From: DATATV01 sp035551355
GTDB lineage: Bacteria; Actinomycetota; Actinomycetes; Mycobacteriales; Pseudonocardiaceae
Reading direction: 5' to 3'
DNA length: 64,000 bases
NCBI GenBank assembly: GCA_035551355.1
Contig: DASZNF010000137.1
Location: 1-64,000, forward strand
In this document: positions 16,493 through 24,796 of the stretch, one piece after another
Layout of the letters: every line of letters begins with the position of its first letter
Numbering within the stretch: the stretch's first letter is position 1
The notes under the pieces: generated by a model
Told to the model about the DNA's origin: nothing
Database searches by the model: none
Seen by the model: the letters and a program-made list of their open reading frames with translations, nothing else
Made by a program: the position numbers and the translations under genes

Positions 16493-17313
16493 GCACGCCG
16501 GTGTTGCAGGCCCGGGGACTGGTCAAGATGTTCGGGCACGTGGTCGGGTTGGACGGCGTGGACCTCACGCTGCACTCCGGCGAGGTGCTCGCGGTCATCG
16601 GCGACAACGGCGCGGGCAAGTCCACGCTGATCAAATGCCTGTCCGGGGCGATGATCCCGGACGCGGGCAGCATCCTGGTCGACGGTTCGCCGGTCAGTTT
16701 CCGCAGCACCCAGGACGCCCGGGCCGCGGGCATCGAGACCGTGTACCAAACGCTTGCGGTCGCCCCGGCCCTGGACATCGCCAGCAACCTGTTCCTGGCC
16801 CGCGAACAGCGCCGGCCGGGCATTCTCGGCTCGGTGTTCCGCATGCTCGACACCGGTGGGATGAAGAAGCAGGCCAGCGAGCGCATCGACGAGCTGGGCA
16901 TCACCACGCTGCAGAACATCAACCAGGCGGTGGAAACGCTGTCCGGCGGCCAACGGCAGGCGGTCGCGGTGGCGCGGGCAGCCGCGTTCGGCAGCAAGGT
17001 GGTCATCCTGGACGAGCCGACCGCGGCACTCGGCGTGCGGGAGACCGGTCAGGTGCTCACTCTGGTGCGGGATCTGCGCGAGCGCGGCCTCGGCGTGATC
17101 CTGGTCAGCCACAACATGCCCAACGTGTTCGAGGTGGCCGACCGGGTGCACATCCAGCGGCTGGGCCGGTGCGTCGGGGTGGTCACGCCGCAGTCGCACA
17201 CGGCGGCGGAGGCGGTGGCGATCATGACCGGCGCGGCCCGGTTGGCGGACACCGAACCCGGAGACGGCGCGCGGCAGGCCGATCCGACCGCTGACTCCGG
17301 GCGTTCCCGCTGA
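16489..17313 (+). CDS. Sugar ABC transporter ATP-binding protein (FrcA type, single domain)
   Basis: A 274-residue ATPase that powers the permease. Walker A is GDNGAGKST, the Q-loop lies in TVYQTLAVAP, the signature is LSGGQ, Walker B is VVILDEPTAAL and the switch His is in VSHNM. Most RbsA-type proteins have two ATPase domains; this has one, as FrcA does. The ATG start overlaps the permease stop by four bases. The C-terminal 25 residues are a polar tail. A 73-base gap separates it from the repressor gene. Confidence 0.93.
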   Translation: MSTPVLQARGLVKMFGHVVGLDGVDLTLHSGEVLAVIGDNGAGKSTLIKCLSGAMIPDAGSILVDGSPVSFRSTQDARAAGIETVYQTLAVAPALDIASNLFLAREQRRPGILGSVFRMLDTGGMKKQASERIDELGITTLQNINQAVETLSGGQRQAVAVARAAAFGSKVVILDEPTAALGVRETGQVLTLVRDLRERGLGVILVSHNMPNVFEVADRVHIQRLGRCVGVVTPQSHTAAEAVAIMTGAARLADTEPGDGARQADPTADSGRSR

Positions 17314-17386
17314 TCGCAATGCATCCTGGTGACACGCGTGCGGCGCGGCCGCGCGCCGGCTCGCAGCGGGCAACGGGAGGACGAGG

Positions 17387-18424
17387 GTGCATCCAGCGTC
17401 GGACTCCGGCGAGCGCCGGGACCGGCCGACCATGCGGGACGTGGCGGCGCTCGCCGGAGTGGGCATCAAGACGGTGTCCCGGGTGGTCAACGGAGTGTCC
17501 ACGGTCGACCCGGAACTGGCCGAGCGGGTGCGGGCCGCCGCCGCGAAACTGGGCTACCGGCCCAATCTCACCGCGGCCAACCTGCGCCGCACCGGCGGGC
17601 GTACCAACACCATCGGGCTGCTGCTGGAGGATCTGAGCAATCCGTACTCCTCGGCGGTGCTGCGCGCGGTGGAGGACTACGCCCGGGACCGCAAGGTGCT
17701 GGTGCTGGCCGGCAGCCTGGACGAGGACCCGCAGCGGGAGCGGGAGCTGACCCGGGCGTTGATCGACCGGCGGGTGGACGGGCTGATCATCATGCCCGCG
17801 GCGCACGATCACCGCTGGGTGCTGACCGAACAGCTGGCCGGGATGTCGTTCGTGTTCGTCGACCGGCCGCCCTCGCCGCTGTTGGCCGACGCCATCGTGT
17901 CGGACAACCGGGGCGGCGCGCGGGCCGCGGTGGAGCACGTGCTGCGGGTGCGGCGGAGACCGATCGCGTATCTGGGCGACGATCTGGGGATTTTCACGGC
18001 GCGGGAACGGTTTTCCGGGTTCACCGACGCGATGGACGCGGCCGGGGTGGACGCGACGGATCGGCTGGTGCGGCACGGCCTGCGCACGGCGGAACAGGCC
18101 CGGCGGGCCACGCTGGAACTGCTGGACCAGCGGCCGCCGGAGGGCATTTTCACCAGCCAGAACCTGGTGACCATCGGGGTGGTGGAGGCGCTGCACGAGC
18201 GCGCCGCGCAGCAGCGGATCGCGGTGGTCGGGTTCGACGACATTCCGCTGGCCACGGTGGTGCGGCCGGGGGTCACGGTGATGGCGCAGGACCCGGCCGC
18301 GGTGGGGCGGGAGGCGGTGCGGCGGCTGTTCGATCGGATGGCCGGGGATTCCTCGCCGCCGCGGGTGCACGTGGTGCCGACCCGGCTGATCATGCGCGGC
18401 TCCGGCGAGCTCCCTGCGGAATAA
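17387..18424 (+). CDS. LacI-family transcriptional repressor
   Basis: A 345-residue regulator: an N-terminal LacI helix-turn-helix at about residues 15-40 (TMRDVAALAGVGIKTVSRVV) with the hinge, then a sugar-binding type I periplasmic-binding-like core ending VHVVPTRLIMRGSG. GTG at 17387 follows GGGAGG by 6 bases. Its position straight after the sugar ABC operon makes that operon its likely target, and the palindromes at 14082 and 14245 are of the type this family binds. The inducer is probably the transported sugar or its phosphate. Confidence 0.92.
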   Translation: MHPASDSGERRDRPTMRDVAALAGVGIKTVSRVVNGVSTVDPELAERVRAAAAKLGYRPNLTAANLRRTGGRTNTIGLLLEDLSNPYSSAVLRAVEDYARDRKVLVLAGSLDEDPQRERELTRALIDRRVDGLIIMPAAHDHRWVLTEQLAGMSFVFVDRPPSPLLADAIVSDNRGGARAAVEHVLRVRRRPIAYLGDDLGIFTARERFSGFTDAMDAAGVDATDRLVRHGLRTAEQARRATLELLDQRPPEGIFTSQNLVTIGVVEALHERAAQQRIAVVGFDDIPLATVVRPGVTVMAQDPAAVGREAVRRLFDRMAGDSSPPRVHVVPTRLIMRGSGELPAE

Positions 18425-18456
18425 GGGAATCCGGGCAACCGGGGGAGCGTTGGCCT

Positions 18457-18502
18457 GCGCGGTTGCGCGGTTGCGCGGTTGCGCGGTTGCGCGGTTGCGC
18501 GG
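18457..18502. repeat. Tandem 8-bp repeat, 5.75 copies
   Basis: The unit GCGCGGTT is repeated five times without error from 18457 to 18496, followed by a partial GCGCGG. It begins about 30 bases after the LacI gene and lies at the broken 3' side of the GH32 pseudogene. Such short perfect arrays change length by slippage. Confidence 0.93.
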
Positions 18503-18536
18503 GCGGACGGGTCGGGTCAGGGCCAGATGGAGCTGA

Positions 18537-18852
18537 GGTGCCAGGGATGGCCACCGGAAGTTGTTTCCAGTGCACCAGGTCGGTGCTGACCGCGTGTCCC
18601 CAGGAGATGTTGCCCCAGGCGTTGCCGGACGGGTTGTACTGGAAGAACAGGTGGTACTCGCCGTTGGCGTAGATCAACCCGGTGGGGTCGTTGATCCAGT
18701 TTTCGGCCGGAGTGAAGTGGAACTGCGGCCGGTACGGCTCGTGGTAGGCGCGGGAGCGGTGGCGGGTGGCGCCGCCGGGGAGGATCAGGCCGAGGCCCAG
18801 CGTCACGGTCAGCAGGGCCACGACCCGGTGCGGTAAGGGAAAACGGGGGCAT
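18537..18852 (-). pseudogene. GH32 fructanase (levanase/inulinase type), truncated and frameshifted
   Basis: The minus strand encodes the start of a secreted GH32 enzyme: a hydrophobic signal (LLTVTLGLGLILPGG) and then HFTPAENWINDPTGLIY, where the Asp of W-x-N-D-P is the catalytic nucleophile, FFQYNPSGNAWGNISWGHA, and HWKQLPVAIP. Homology stops near 18537; more than 350 residues, including the RDP and EC motifs, are missing. At the 5' end the ATG at 18852 is out of frame by one base at a run of five C; with four C it would give a normal start and signal peptide after GGGGAGG. So the gene has both a frameshift and a large deletion. Confidence 0.88.
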
Positions 18853-18881
18853 CCGGACCCTCCCCGGAAGCGGTCAGGCGG

Positions 18882-19793
18882 TCAGCTCTGCGCTGATTTG
18901 ACGTTGGAGAACCAGCTTTCCGGGCCGCCGCCGTTGACTCCGACCGAGTCGTAGTACTCCCAGCCGGCCACCCCGGCGAAGTCGGAGTGCTCGCCGACCA
19001 GCGACCGGATGGTGTTCGCGAGCGTGCCCGGATCGACGTAGCCCGAGCAGTTGGCCGAGTTGGTCACCGTGCCGGCCACCACGCGGGACGCGGCGAACCC
19101 GTTGCCGATCACGCTGTCGTAGTTCGAGGTGTTCGCGAGACTGCCCCAGCCGCAGTAGAACTGCGCGTTGTACCAGCTGATCTGCGAACCCAGGTCGCTT
19201 TCCAGCTGTTTGTAGCTGAATCCGCCGGAGAATGCGCTGCCGCCGGACAGATCGGTGGCCACCGGGGCCAGGGTGATCACGAAGGAACTGCCGAAATCGG
19301 TGCGCAGCTGGGAAATCAGGTGCTCGGTGTCGGCCAGTGAGAACGTTTCCTCGATGTCCAGGTCGACGCCGTTGAAATGGTAGGTCTGCAGGGTGGTCTT
19401 CAACAGGTTGTAATAGGTGTTGAAATCATTGTGCAGGTTGGCGTAGCTGCCCTGCGCGGCCCCGCCGAGCATGGCCTCCACCCGGACGCCGGAGGACTGC
19501 AGCGCGGACAGATCGGTCCACATCTGATTGAAGCTGCTGTCCGAGGGCGGCAGGTCGTTGAGGTGCACGGTGCCGTCGCTGTTCAGGTGGAACGCGGCCA
19601 CCTCGATGTCGGTGGCGATCCCGGCCAGCGGGCTTGGCGAGACGTAGGAACCGTTGTTGGACTGGGTCTGGTAGTAGGCGACCACGTGGCCGTTCGCCGC
19701 CGCGGTGGCGCCCGGTGCGGCCAGCACGCCCGCGACGCAGGCGGTGACGACGGCCAGCAGGGCGATCCGGATCCGGCGCGCGGTACGGGACAT
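18882..19793 (-). CDS. Secreted GH18 chitinase / endo-beta-N-acetylglucosaminidase
   Basis: A 303-residue secreted glycoside hydrolase. A signal peptide covers about residues 1-31 (cleavage after PGATA). The GH18 active site is GVDLDIE with catalytic Glu148 and Asp144 and Asp146 of D-x-D-x-E; VEAMLGG is the preceding conserved strand. There is no chitin-binding domain. ATG at 19793 follows AAGGAGA by 6 bases; the longer frame lacks this. It likely cuts chitin or related N-acetylglucosamine polymers to products that the DasABC-like importer can take up. A DasR-type palindrome lies 23 bases upstream. Single-domain endo-S/F-like GH18 enzymes are the alternative. Confidence 0.9.
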   Translation of the reverse strand: MSRTARRIRIALLAVVTACVAGVLAAPGATAAANGHVVAYYQTQSNNGSYVSPSPLAGIATDIEVAAFHLNSDGTVHLNDLPPSDSSFNQMWTDLSALQSSGVRVEAMLGGAAQGSYANLHNDFNTYYNLLKTTLQTYHFNGVDLDIEETFSLADTEHLISQLRTDFGSSFVITLAPVATDLSGGSAFSGGFSYKQLESDLGSQISWYNAQFYCGWGSLANTSNYDSVIGNGFAASRVVAGTVTNSANCSGYVDPGTLANTIRSLVGEHSDFAGVAGWEYYDSVGVNGGGPESWFSNVKSAQS

Positions 19794-19815
19794 GCGGCTC
19801 TCCTTGATCGGCATC

Positions 19816-19829
19816 GTGGTCCAGACCAC
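19816..19829. promoter_or_regulatory. dre-like DasR operator upstream of the chitinase
   Basis: GTGGTCCAGACCAC, with matching outer C and G, differs at one core base from the published DasR consensus core TGGTCTAGACCA. It lies 23 bases before the chitinase start, so bound DasR would block transcription. dasR itself is at 43722. Confidence 0.75.
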
Positions 19830-19884
19830 GGTAGGCACCGATCGGCGCGGGCCGCTTCCACTGTGAATATCCTGACCAGTTCTG

Positions 19885-21117
19885 TCATACCGGATTGAGC
19901 ACCACGGGCAGCGCGCGATGCCCGTTGGAGATGAACGAGTCGATATGCGCCAGCTGGGACACCGGCACCGCGAACGCCATATCCGGAAAGCGTTCGAACA
20001 ACGCGGGCAACGCGATCGTCGCCTCCAGCCGGGCCAATGGCGCGCCGAGACAGAAATGCACGCCGTAACCGAACGCGAGGTGGTTCTTCTCGGCCCGGGT
20101 CAGGTCGAATTCGTCGGCGTCGGTGCCATGCTGCACCGGATCGCGCCCGGCCGCGGCGTACCCGGCCAGGATCGCCTCGCCCTGGTGGATCACCACCCCG
20201 TCGATCGTGATGTCCTCGGTCGCGTAGCGCAGCGGCAGGTGCGCCACCGGGGCCTGCCAGCGCAGCGTCTCCTCGATCACGCCGGTCCAGTCACCCCGCC
20301 CGGCCCGCAGCGCGGCCAGCTGCTTGGGGTGGCCCAGCAGCGCGGCGATGGCCTGGTCCAGCAGGTTCACCGTGGTTTCGTGGCCGGCGGCGATGAACAG
20401 CAGCAACGTGTCGCCGAGTTCGGCCTCGGACAGCCGGGAGCCGTCGTCCTCGTCCCGGGCCGAGATCAGCGCGCTGGCCAGGTCGTCGCCCGGGGTGGCG
20501 CGCTTGCGGGCCAGCAGTTCGGACAGGGTGGCGTACATGCCCTGCTGGCTGGCCAGTGCCTCGGCCGGGCTGCTGGCGGTGCGGAAGATGCCGTCCACCG
20601 CACTGCGCAGGGCGGGCCGCAGGTCGTCGGGCAGCCCGAACAGGTGACAGATGACCTCGATCGGGATCGGGTAGGCGAAGCCCTCACGCAGGTCGGCGGC
20701 GTGCCCGGGGCGGGTGGCGGCCAGGGTGTCCAGCAACTCGGCGACGATCTCGGTGATCCTGGGCCGCAGCTCGGCCACCCGGCGCGCGGTGAACGCCCTG
20801 CCCGCCAGCGCCCGCAGCCGGGTGTGGTCGGGGCCGTAGGCGGTGAACATGTTGCGCACCGACACCCAGGTGTGCAGCGGCCAGTCGGCCGGGATGGCGC
20901 CGCCGGAGAACTCCGGCCAGTGCTGCCGGGCGTCCTTGGACACCCGGGGATCGGCCAGCAGCTGGCGGATCAGCCGGTAGCTGGTGACCGACCAGGCCAG
21001 CACGTCGCCGGGCAGCCGCACCGGCGTGATCGGGCCGCGTCGGCGCAGTGCGGCGTTTTCGGCATGGATGTCCTGTCCGCTCGGGTCGATGACCAGGGCG
21101 TTCGGTTCGCGCTCCAT
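19885..21117 (-). CDS. Cytochrome P450
   Basis: A 410-residue soluble bacterial P450 that would hydroxylate an unknown small molecule. The I-helix oxygen-binding motif is AGHETT, the ExxR motif is EETLRWQ, and the heme-binding loop is FGYGVHFCLGAPLAR with the proximal Cys. The layout is that of class I CYP105/CYP107-like enzymes of actinomycetes. ATG at 21117 follows GGGGGAG by 7 bases. No ferredoxin or ferredoxin reductase gene is nearby, and no biosynthetic core enzyme, so its partner and pathway are unknown. Confidence 0.94.
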   Translation of the reverse strand: MEREPNALVIDPSGQDIHAENAALRRRGPITPVRLPGDVLAWSVTSYRLIRQLLADPRVSKDARQHWPEFSGGAIPADWPLHTWVSVRNMFTAYGPDHTRLRALAGRAFTARRVAELRPRITEIVAELLDTLAATRPGHAADLREGFAYPIPIEVICHLFGLPDDLRPALRSAVDGIFRTASSPAEALASQQGMYATLSELLARKRATPGDDLASALISARDEDDGSRLSEAELGDTLLLFIAAGHETTVNLLDQAIAALLGHPKQLAALRAGRGDWTGVIEETLRWQAPVAHLPLRYATEDITIDGVVIHQGEAILAGYAAAGRDPVQHGTDADEFDLTRAEKNHLAFGYGVHFCLGAPLARLEATIALPALFERFPDMAFAVPVSQLAHIDSFISNGHRALPVVLNPV

Positions 21118-21351
21118 CCGCCTGCTCCCCCAACTCGGCACCGGGATATTGCGACGTCTGGCAACGCTAGGGCGAGGGTGGACGGCCGGGTACCGCCGTC
21201 CGCCGCGCCGCCCGGCGACAACAGGCGCAGTCGGGAGCGAACGGTGGAGGCACCCGGCTGGAACGTTCAGCCGACCAGTTTCGGCGAACGCGCCGGCCCG
21301 ATCCAGCGTTGAGTTCGGTGCTGGTTGACCAGCTCAAGCGGTTCGGCCGGT

Positions 21352-24174
21352 TCAGGCGACCAGGCTGAGCTGCCATTCCTGGCTGGCCGCGCCGTCGGCC
21401 GGTTCCTGCACCACCTGAGCGGCCGCGGCGGTCGAGCCGTTCGCGATGTCCGCCACCAGGCCACTGTTCACGCTGGTCAGCGTGTAGTTGCCAGCGGTCG
21501 TGGGGTGCAGTTGCCACTGCTGGTTGGCACCGCCGTTGGCGTCCCAGAGCTCCAGCGCCACCCCGGGCGCGGTGGACACGTTGGGCACGTCCAGCACCTT
21601 GCCGCTGGCCACCCCGACCAGCGTCCACGCGCCGTTCGCGGCCGGTTGCAGCGTCCAGCGTTCGTTGGCGCCACCGTGGTAGGGCCACTGGATGATGCCG
21701 GCACCATCCGATGTGGACTCGCCGTTGACGTCCATCACCATGCCACTGCCCACGTTGGTCAGCACGTAGCTCGCGCCGGCCTCGGGCACCAGCGCCAGTT
21801 TCCAGTCCTGGTCCGGGTTTCCGTTGGCCTGCGCGGCGGTCACCGCACTGCCCGCGCCACCGGAACCCGTTGCCACCAACTGGTTCTGCGGGTCGGCCAG
21901 GGTGTAGTAGCCGTCGTTCGTCGGCTGCGCGGTCCATTGCTGGCCCGCGTTCGGCTGCTGGACCAGGTTGCTGCCGGACACCGCGAGGGTCAGGCCGCTG
22001 CCCGCGTTGGTCAGCGTGTCGGCGTTGTCATCGTCGCCGAACAGTTGCCACTGCTGGGAAGCCGCGCCGGTGTTCGGGTTCTGCACCACCGTGTTCGACG
22101 CCGTGTCCAGCACGTTTCCGGTGGCCCGGTTGATCAGCTGGTAGGTGGCCGAGGCGTGCTGGGCGCCGATCGGGGTGACCGACAGGTTGTCGAAGTCGTC
22201 GGTCTGCCAGTCGGCCACGCCGAGCCCGACCTGACCGTTGGCATAACCGGCATCCGTCGCGCTGTCCAGGGTGGCGCCGTCCAGTGCGGCGGTGATCGTG
22301 GTGCCCTGGAAGGAAAGCGCCAGCTTGTGCCAGGTCCCGGTGCCCAGCGCGGTGGTGGTGCCGGAGGCCAGGGTGGTGTGCGTGGCGTTGGTGTCGTTCT
22401 TCACGATCGACCAGGCGCCGGTGTTGCTGACCTGCAGGTAGTAGGCGTCCAGGCCGGAGACGGAGAACGGGCGCTGGGAGCCGACCCGGCCGAGCAGTTG
22501 CACCGAACCCGGTTGTTCCAGCAGCACGTCGGAGGACACGGTGTAGTTGGTCCAGCCCAGGTCGCCGAGCAGCGTGTACGGGGTGGACGGGTCGTCCCAG
22601 TTGATCGGCGCGGTCGCGGCCATCTGCCGCACGCACTGCCCGGACCGGCCGCCCGGGCACGGCCGCACCTCGAACGAACCGTTCTGGTCGGACAGGTACC
22701 GCGCCTCGCCGCCGGTGGCATCGGCGTCGAAATTGTCGTTGTAGGGCAACGGAAGTGTGGCCTGCGGCGCGCCGGCTGTGGCGCTCTTGCCCTGGCCATC
22801 CGTTGTGGTGATGGAGTAGATCCGGCCCGGTTGCAGAGTCAGCGAGAACTTGCCGTTGACCGGCGTGATGTCCGAGCCGCGCACGAAATAGCCGGCCGGG
22901 TTGGTGGAGGAGAGGTCGGTGGACCAGACGTGCACGGTGCCGGTGGCCAGGCCGCCGGTGACCGAGAAGTCCGCGGTCTGCGCGGCGGTCGCGGTGGTGG
23001 TCTCCAGGATGGCGCTGTAGTCGCGGCCGTTGGGGGATTTCAGGGAAACGTAGCTGCCGTTGGCTTCCTGGCCGCCGAGGTAGCCGCTGCCCGAGTCGAG
23101 GAACTGCCAGCCGGGTGCGGTGAACTGGGTGACCTGCGCCGTCGCCCACAGACTCGCGCCGACCGAGTAGTCGGCCGCCCACGGCTGGTTGGCCACCATC
23201 AGGCCGGTGGTGTCGTAGCCGAGGTTCGGGTAGATCGCGGCCAGCAAGGGCCAGTTGAGGTAGGCGGTGAACTTCGCGTCGGTGTAGCCGCGGACGATCG
23301 AGCGGATCAGCGCCGGGGCGCCGGAGTTGTCGTCCTGCGAGCCGTTTTCGCTGGCCCACAACGGTTTCCCGGTGGCCAGCGCGTTCGGGGTGGTGGAGCA
23401 GGTGTCGGCGCTGCCGCCGTCGCCGCCCGCGCACGGGTAGTGCGCGCCCACGATGGAGATGGACTTGGCGAAGGCCGGGTCGGTGGCCATGGCGTCCGCG
23501 ACCGACCAGTCGCTGTCCGCGCCGACCACCTGGACCTGGCCGTAGCCGTTGGCATTCAGGGCGGTGCGCAGATTCTCGTACCAGGTGGTGTTGTAGCCGC
23601 GTTCGTTCCAGCCGCCGAGGTAGTCGATGGTCAGGCCGTTCGAGCGGGCGCAGCCGAGCCAGCTGATCAGGTAGTCGATGGTGTCCTGGGACCAGAAGTC
23701 GCCGCCGCCGATCCAGCCCGGCGCGCCCCAGGCCAGGCCGTACAGCTTGATCTGCGGATTGCGGGCCTTGGCCTGCTGCATCAGCCACCACTCGTAGCCG
23801 GTGGTGCAGTTCACCACGCCGCGGGTGTGCTCGATGCTGGACTCGGCGCCGTCGGTGGAGTTGGTGTCCCCGCCGATCTCCACCTTGAGGATCTGCAGGT
23901 CCGCTCCGTAGCCCGGGGTGAACAGGTAGTCCAGGATCTGGTCGCGCTCCGGCTCGGGATAGTCGGGCAGTAGTCGGGAATTGCCGCCGCCCCCGCTGAT
24001 CGCGCCGATGCCGTCGAACACCCGCCCGGTGGCCGCGCCGTTCACGGTGACCGCGGTGCCGGTCGCCGCCGGTGTGGCCACCGCGGCAGTTGCGGCGGTG
24101 GTTGCGGCGCCGCCGCCGGCCACCAGCACGGCCGTCAGGACAGGAACCAACACCCCACGCCAGTGTCGCGTCAC
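21352..24174 (-). CDS. Secreted GH59 family glycosidase with ricin-type lectin repeats
   Basis: A 940-residue secreted enzyme related to galactocerebrosidase (GH59, beta-galactosidase-type). The signal peptide spans about residues 1-35. The catalytic barrel follows with VFDGIGAISGGGGNSRLL, and GGWNERG carries the likely acid/base Glu. A beta-sandwich and lectin-like domain come next (about residues 470-660). The C-terminal 280 residues are two ricin B-type (beta-trefoil) modules with repeated Q-W or W-x-L motifs. GTG at 24174 is favoured because AAGGTGA lies 5 bases upstream; ATG at 24180 is the alternative. It probably releases galactose or related sugars from glycolipids or plant polymers; the substrate is not determined. 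Confidence 0.88.
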   Translation of the reverse strand: MTRHWRGVLVPVLTAVLVAGGGAATTAATAAVATPAATGTAVTVNGAATGRVFDGIGAISGGGGNSRLLPDYPEPERDQILDYLFTPGYGADLQILKVEIGGDTNSTDGAESSIEHTRGVVNCTTGYEWWLMQQAKARNPQIKLYGLAWGAPGWIGGGDFWSQDTIDYLISWLGCARSNGLTIDYLGGWNERGYNTTWYENLRTALNANGYGQVQVVGADSDWSVADAMATDPAFAKSISIVGAHYPCAGGDGGSADTCSTTPNALATGKPLWASENGSQDDNSGAPALIRSIVRGYTDAKFTAYLNWPLLAAIYPNLGYDTTGLMVANQPWAADYSVGASLWATAQVTQFTAPGWQFLDSGSGYLGGQEANGSYVSLKSPNGRDYSAILETTTATAAQTADFSVTGGLATGTVHVWSTDLSSTNPAGYFVRGSDITPVNGKFSLTLQPGRIYSITTTDGQGKSATAGAPQATLPLPYNDNFDADATGGEARYLSDQNGSFEVRPCPGGRSGQCVRQMAATAPINWDDPSTPYTLLGDLGWTNYTVSSDVLLEQPGSVQLLGRVGSQRPFSVSGLDAYYLQVSNTGAWSIVKNDTNATHTTLASGTTTALGTGTWHKLALSFQGTTITAALDGATLDSATDAGYANGQVGLGVADWQTDDFDNLSVTPIGAQHASATYQLINRATGNVLDTASNTVVQNPNTGAASQQWQLFGDDDNADTLTNAGSGLTLAVSGSNLVQQPNAGQQWTAQPTNDGYYTLADPQNQLVATGSGGAGSAVTAAQANGNPDQDWKLALVPEAGASYVLTNVGSGMVMDVNGESTSDGAGIIQWPYHGGANERWTLQPAANGAWTLVGVASGKVLDVPNVSTAPGVALELWDANGGANQQWQLHPTTAGNYTLTSVNSGLVADIANGSTAAAAQVVQEPADGAASQEWQLSLVA

Positions 24175-24305
24175 GACCATCACCTTTGATGATTGTTGTT
24201 CGATCCTGTTTCGCAGTCTGCTCCCGATCGCTCCGAACTTGTCAAGAATCACCCACCGGATGGAGCAGATCCTTGTCCGGTTTTGGCTTGTTGCATGCTG
24301 GAGGA

Positions 24306-24737
24306 GTGACTGACGCGCGGGAGTGGGGCGAGCCGGAGGTGATCCGGCGGATCTTGGCCGACTGCCGGACCTGGGCGGTGGTCGGGCTGGGGGACAACCC
24401 GATGCGGCCGGCCTTCGGGGTGGCCCGGTTCCTGCGACAGATGGGCAAGCGGATCGTGCCGGTGCATCCGGACGCGCCGGCCGTGCTCGGCGAGACGGGC
24501 TACCCGACGCTGGCCGACATTCCGTTCGCGGTGGACTGCGTGGACGTGTTCCGGCGGGCGGACGCGGCCGGGCGGTTCGCCGACGAGGCGGTGAAGATCG
24601 GGGCCCGGGCGGTGTGGTTCCAGCTCGGCGTGGTCGATTCCGCCGCGTTCGCGCGCACCCGCGCGGCCGGCGTGGACATGGTGATGGATCACTGTCCGCA
24701 CATCGAATGGCCTCGCTTCGGCCCGATCGGGCACTGA
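24306..24737 (+). CDS. CoA-binding domain protein (YccU/Rossmann type)
   Basis: A 143-residue single-domain CoA_binding_2 protein (PF13380). The dinucleotide-type fold begins WAVVGLGDNPMRPAFGVARF and contains PVHPDAP, DIPFAVDCVDVFRRAD, AVWFQLGVVD and the ending VMDHCPHIEW. Members bind CoA or nucleotides, but the reaction is generally unknown. The GTG at 24306 abuts GGAGGA without a spacer, so ribosome binding is atypical; a leaderless start from a CATGCT hexamer at 24294 is possible. Divergent from the GH59 gene. Confidence 0.88.
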   Translation: MTDAREWGEPEVIRRILADCRTWAVVGLGDNPMRPAFGVARFLRQMGKRIVPVHPDAPAVLGETGYPTLADIPFAVDCVDVFRRADAAGRFADEAVKIGARAVWFQLGVVDSAAFARTRAAGVDMVMDHCPHIEWPRFGPIGH

Positions 24738-24782
24738 TCGCCGGGCCTGATCACCGGACCGGGCCGACACCGCACCCGGGGC

Positions 24783-24796
24783 TATGATCACCGCTC
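24783..24796 (+). promoter_or_regulatory. Leaderless-type -10 element of lepB
   Basis: TATGAT at 24783-24788 is followed by 8 bases and the GTG at 24797, with no Shine-Dalgarno sequence. Confidence 0.55.

Noticed and set aside
18457..18502. CRISPR array
   Set aside because: The 8-bp units are contiguous with no spacers, and no cas gene is present.
21325..23973. Long open frame on the plus strand (882 codons) opposite the GH59 gene
   Set aside because: Composition is that of a shadow frame, with no start context or domain; GH59 and ricin motifs on the minus strand explain the sequence.
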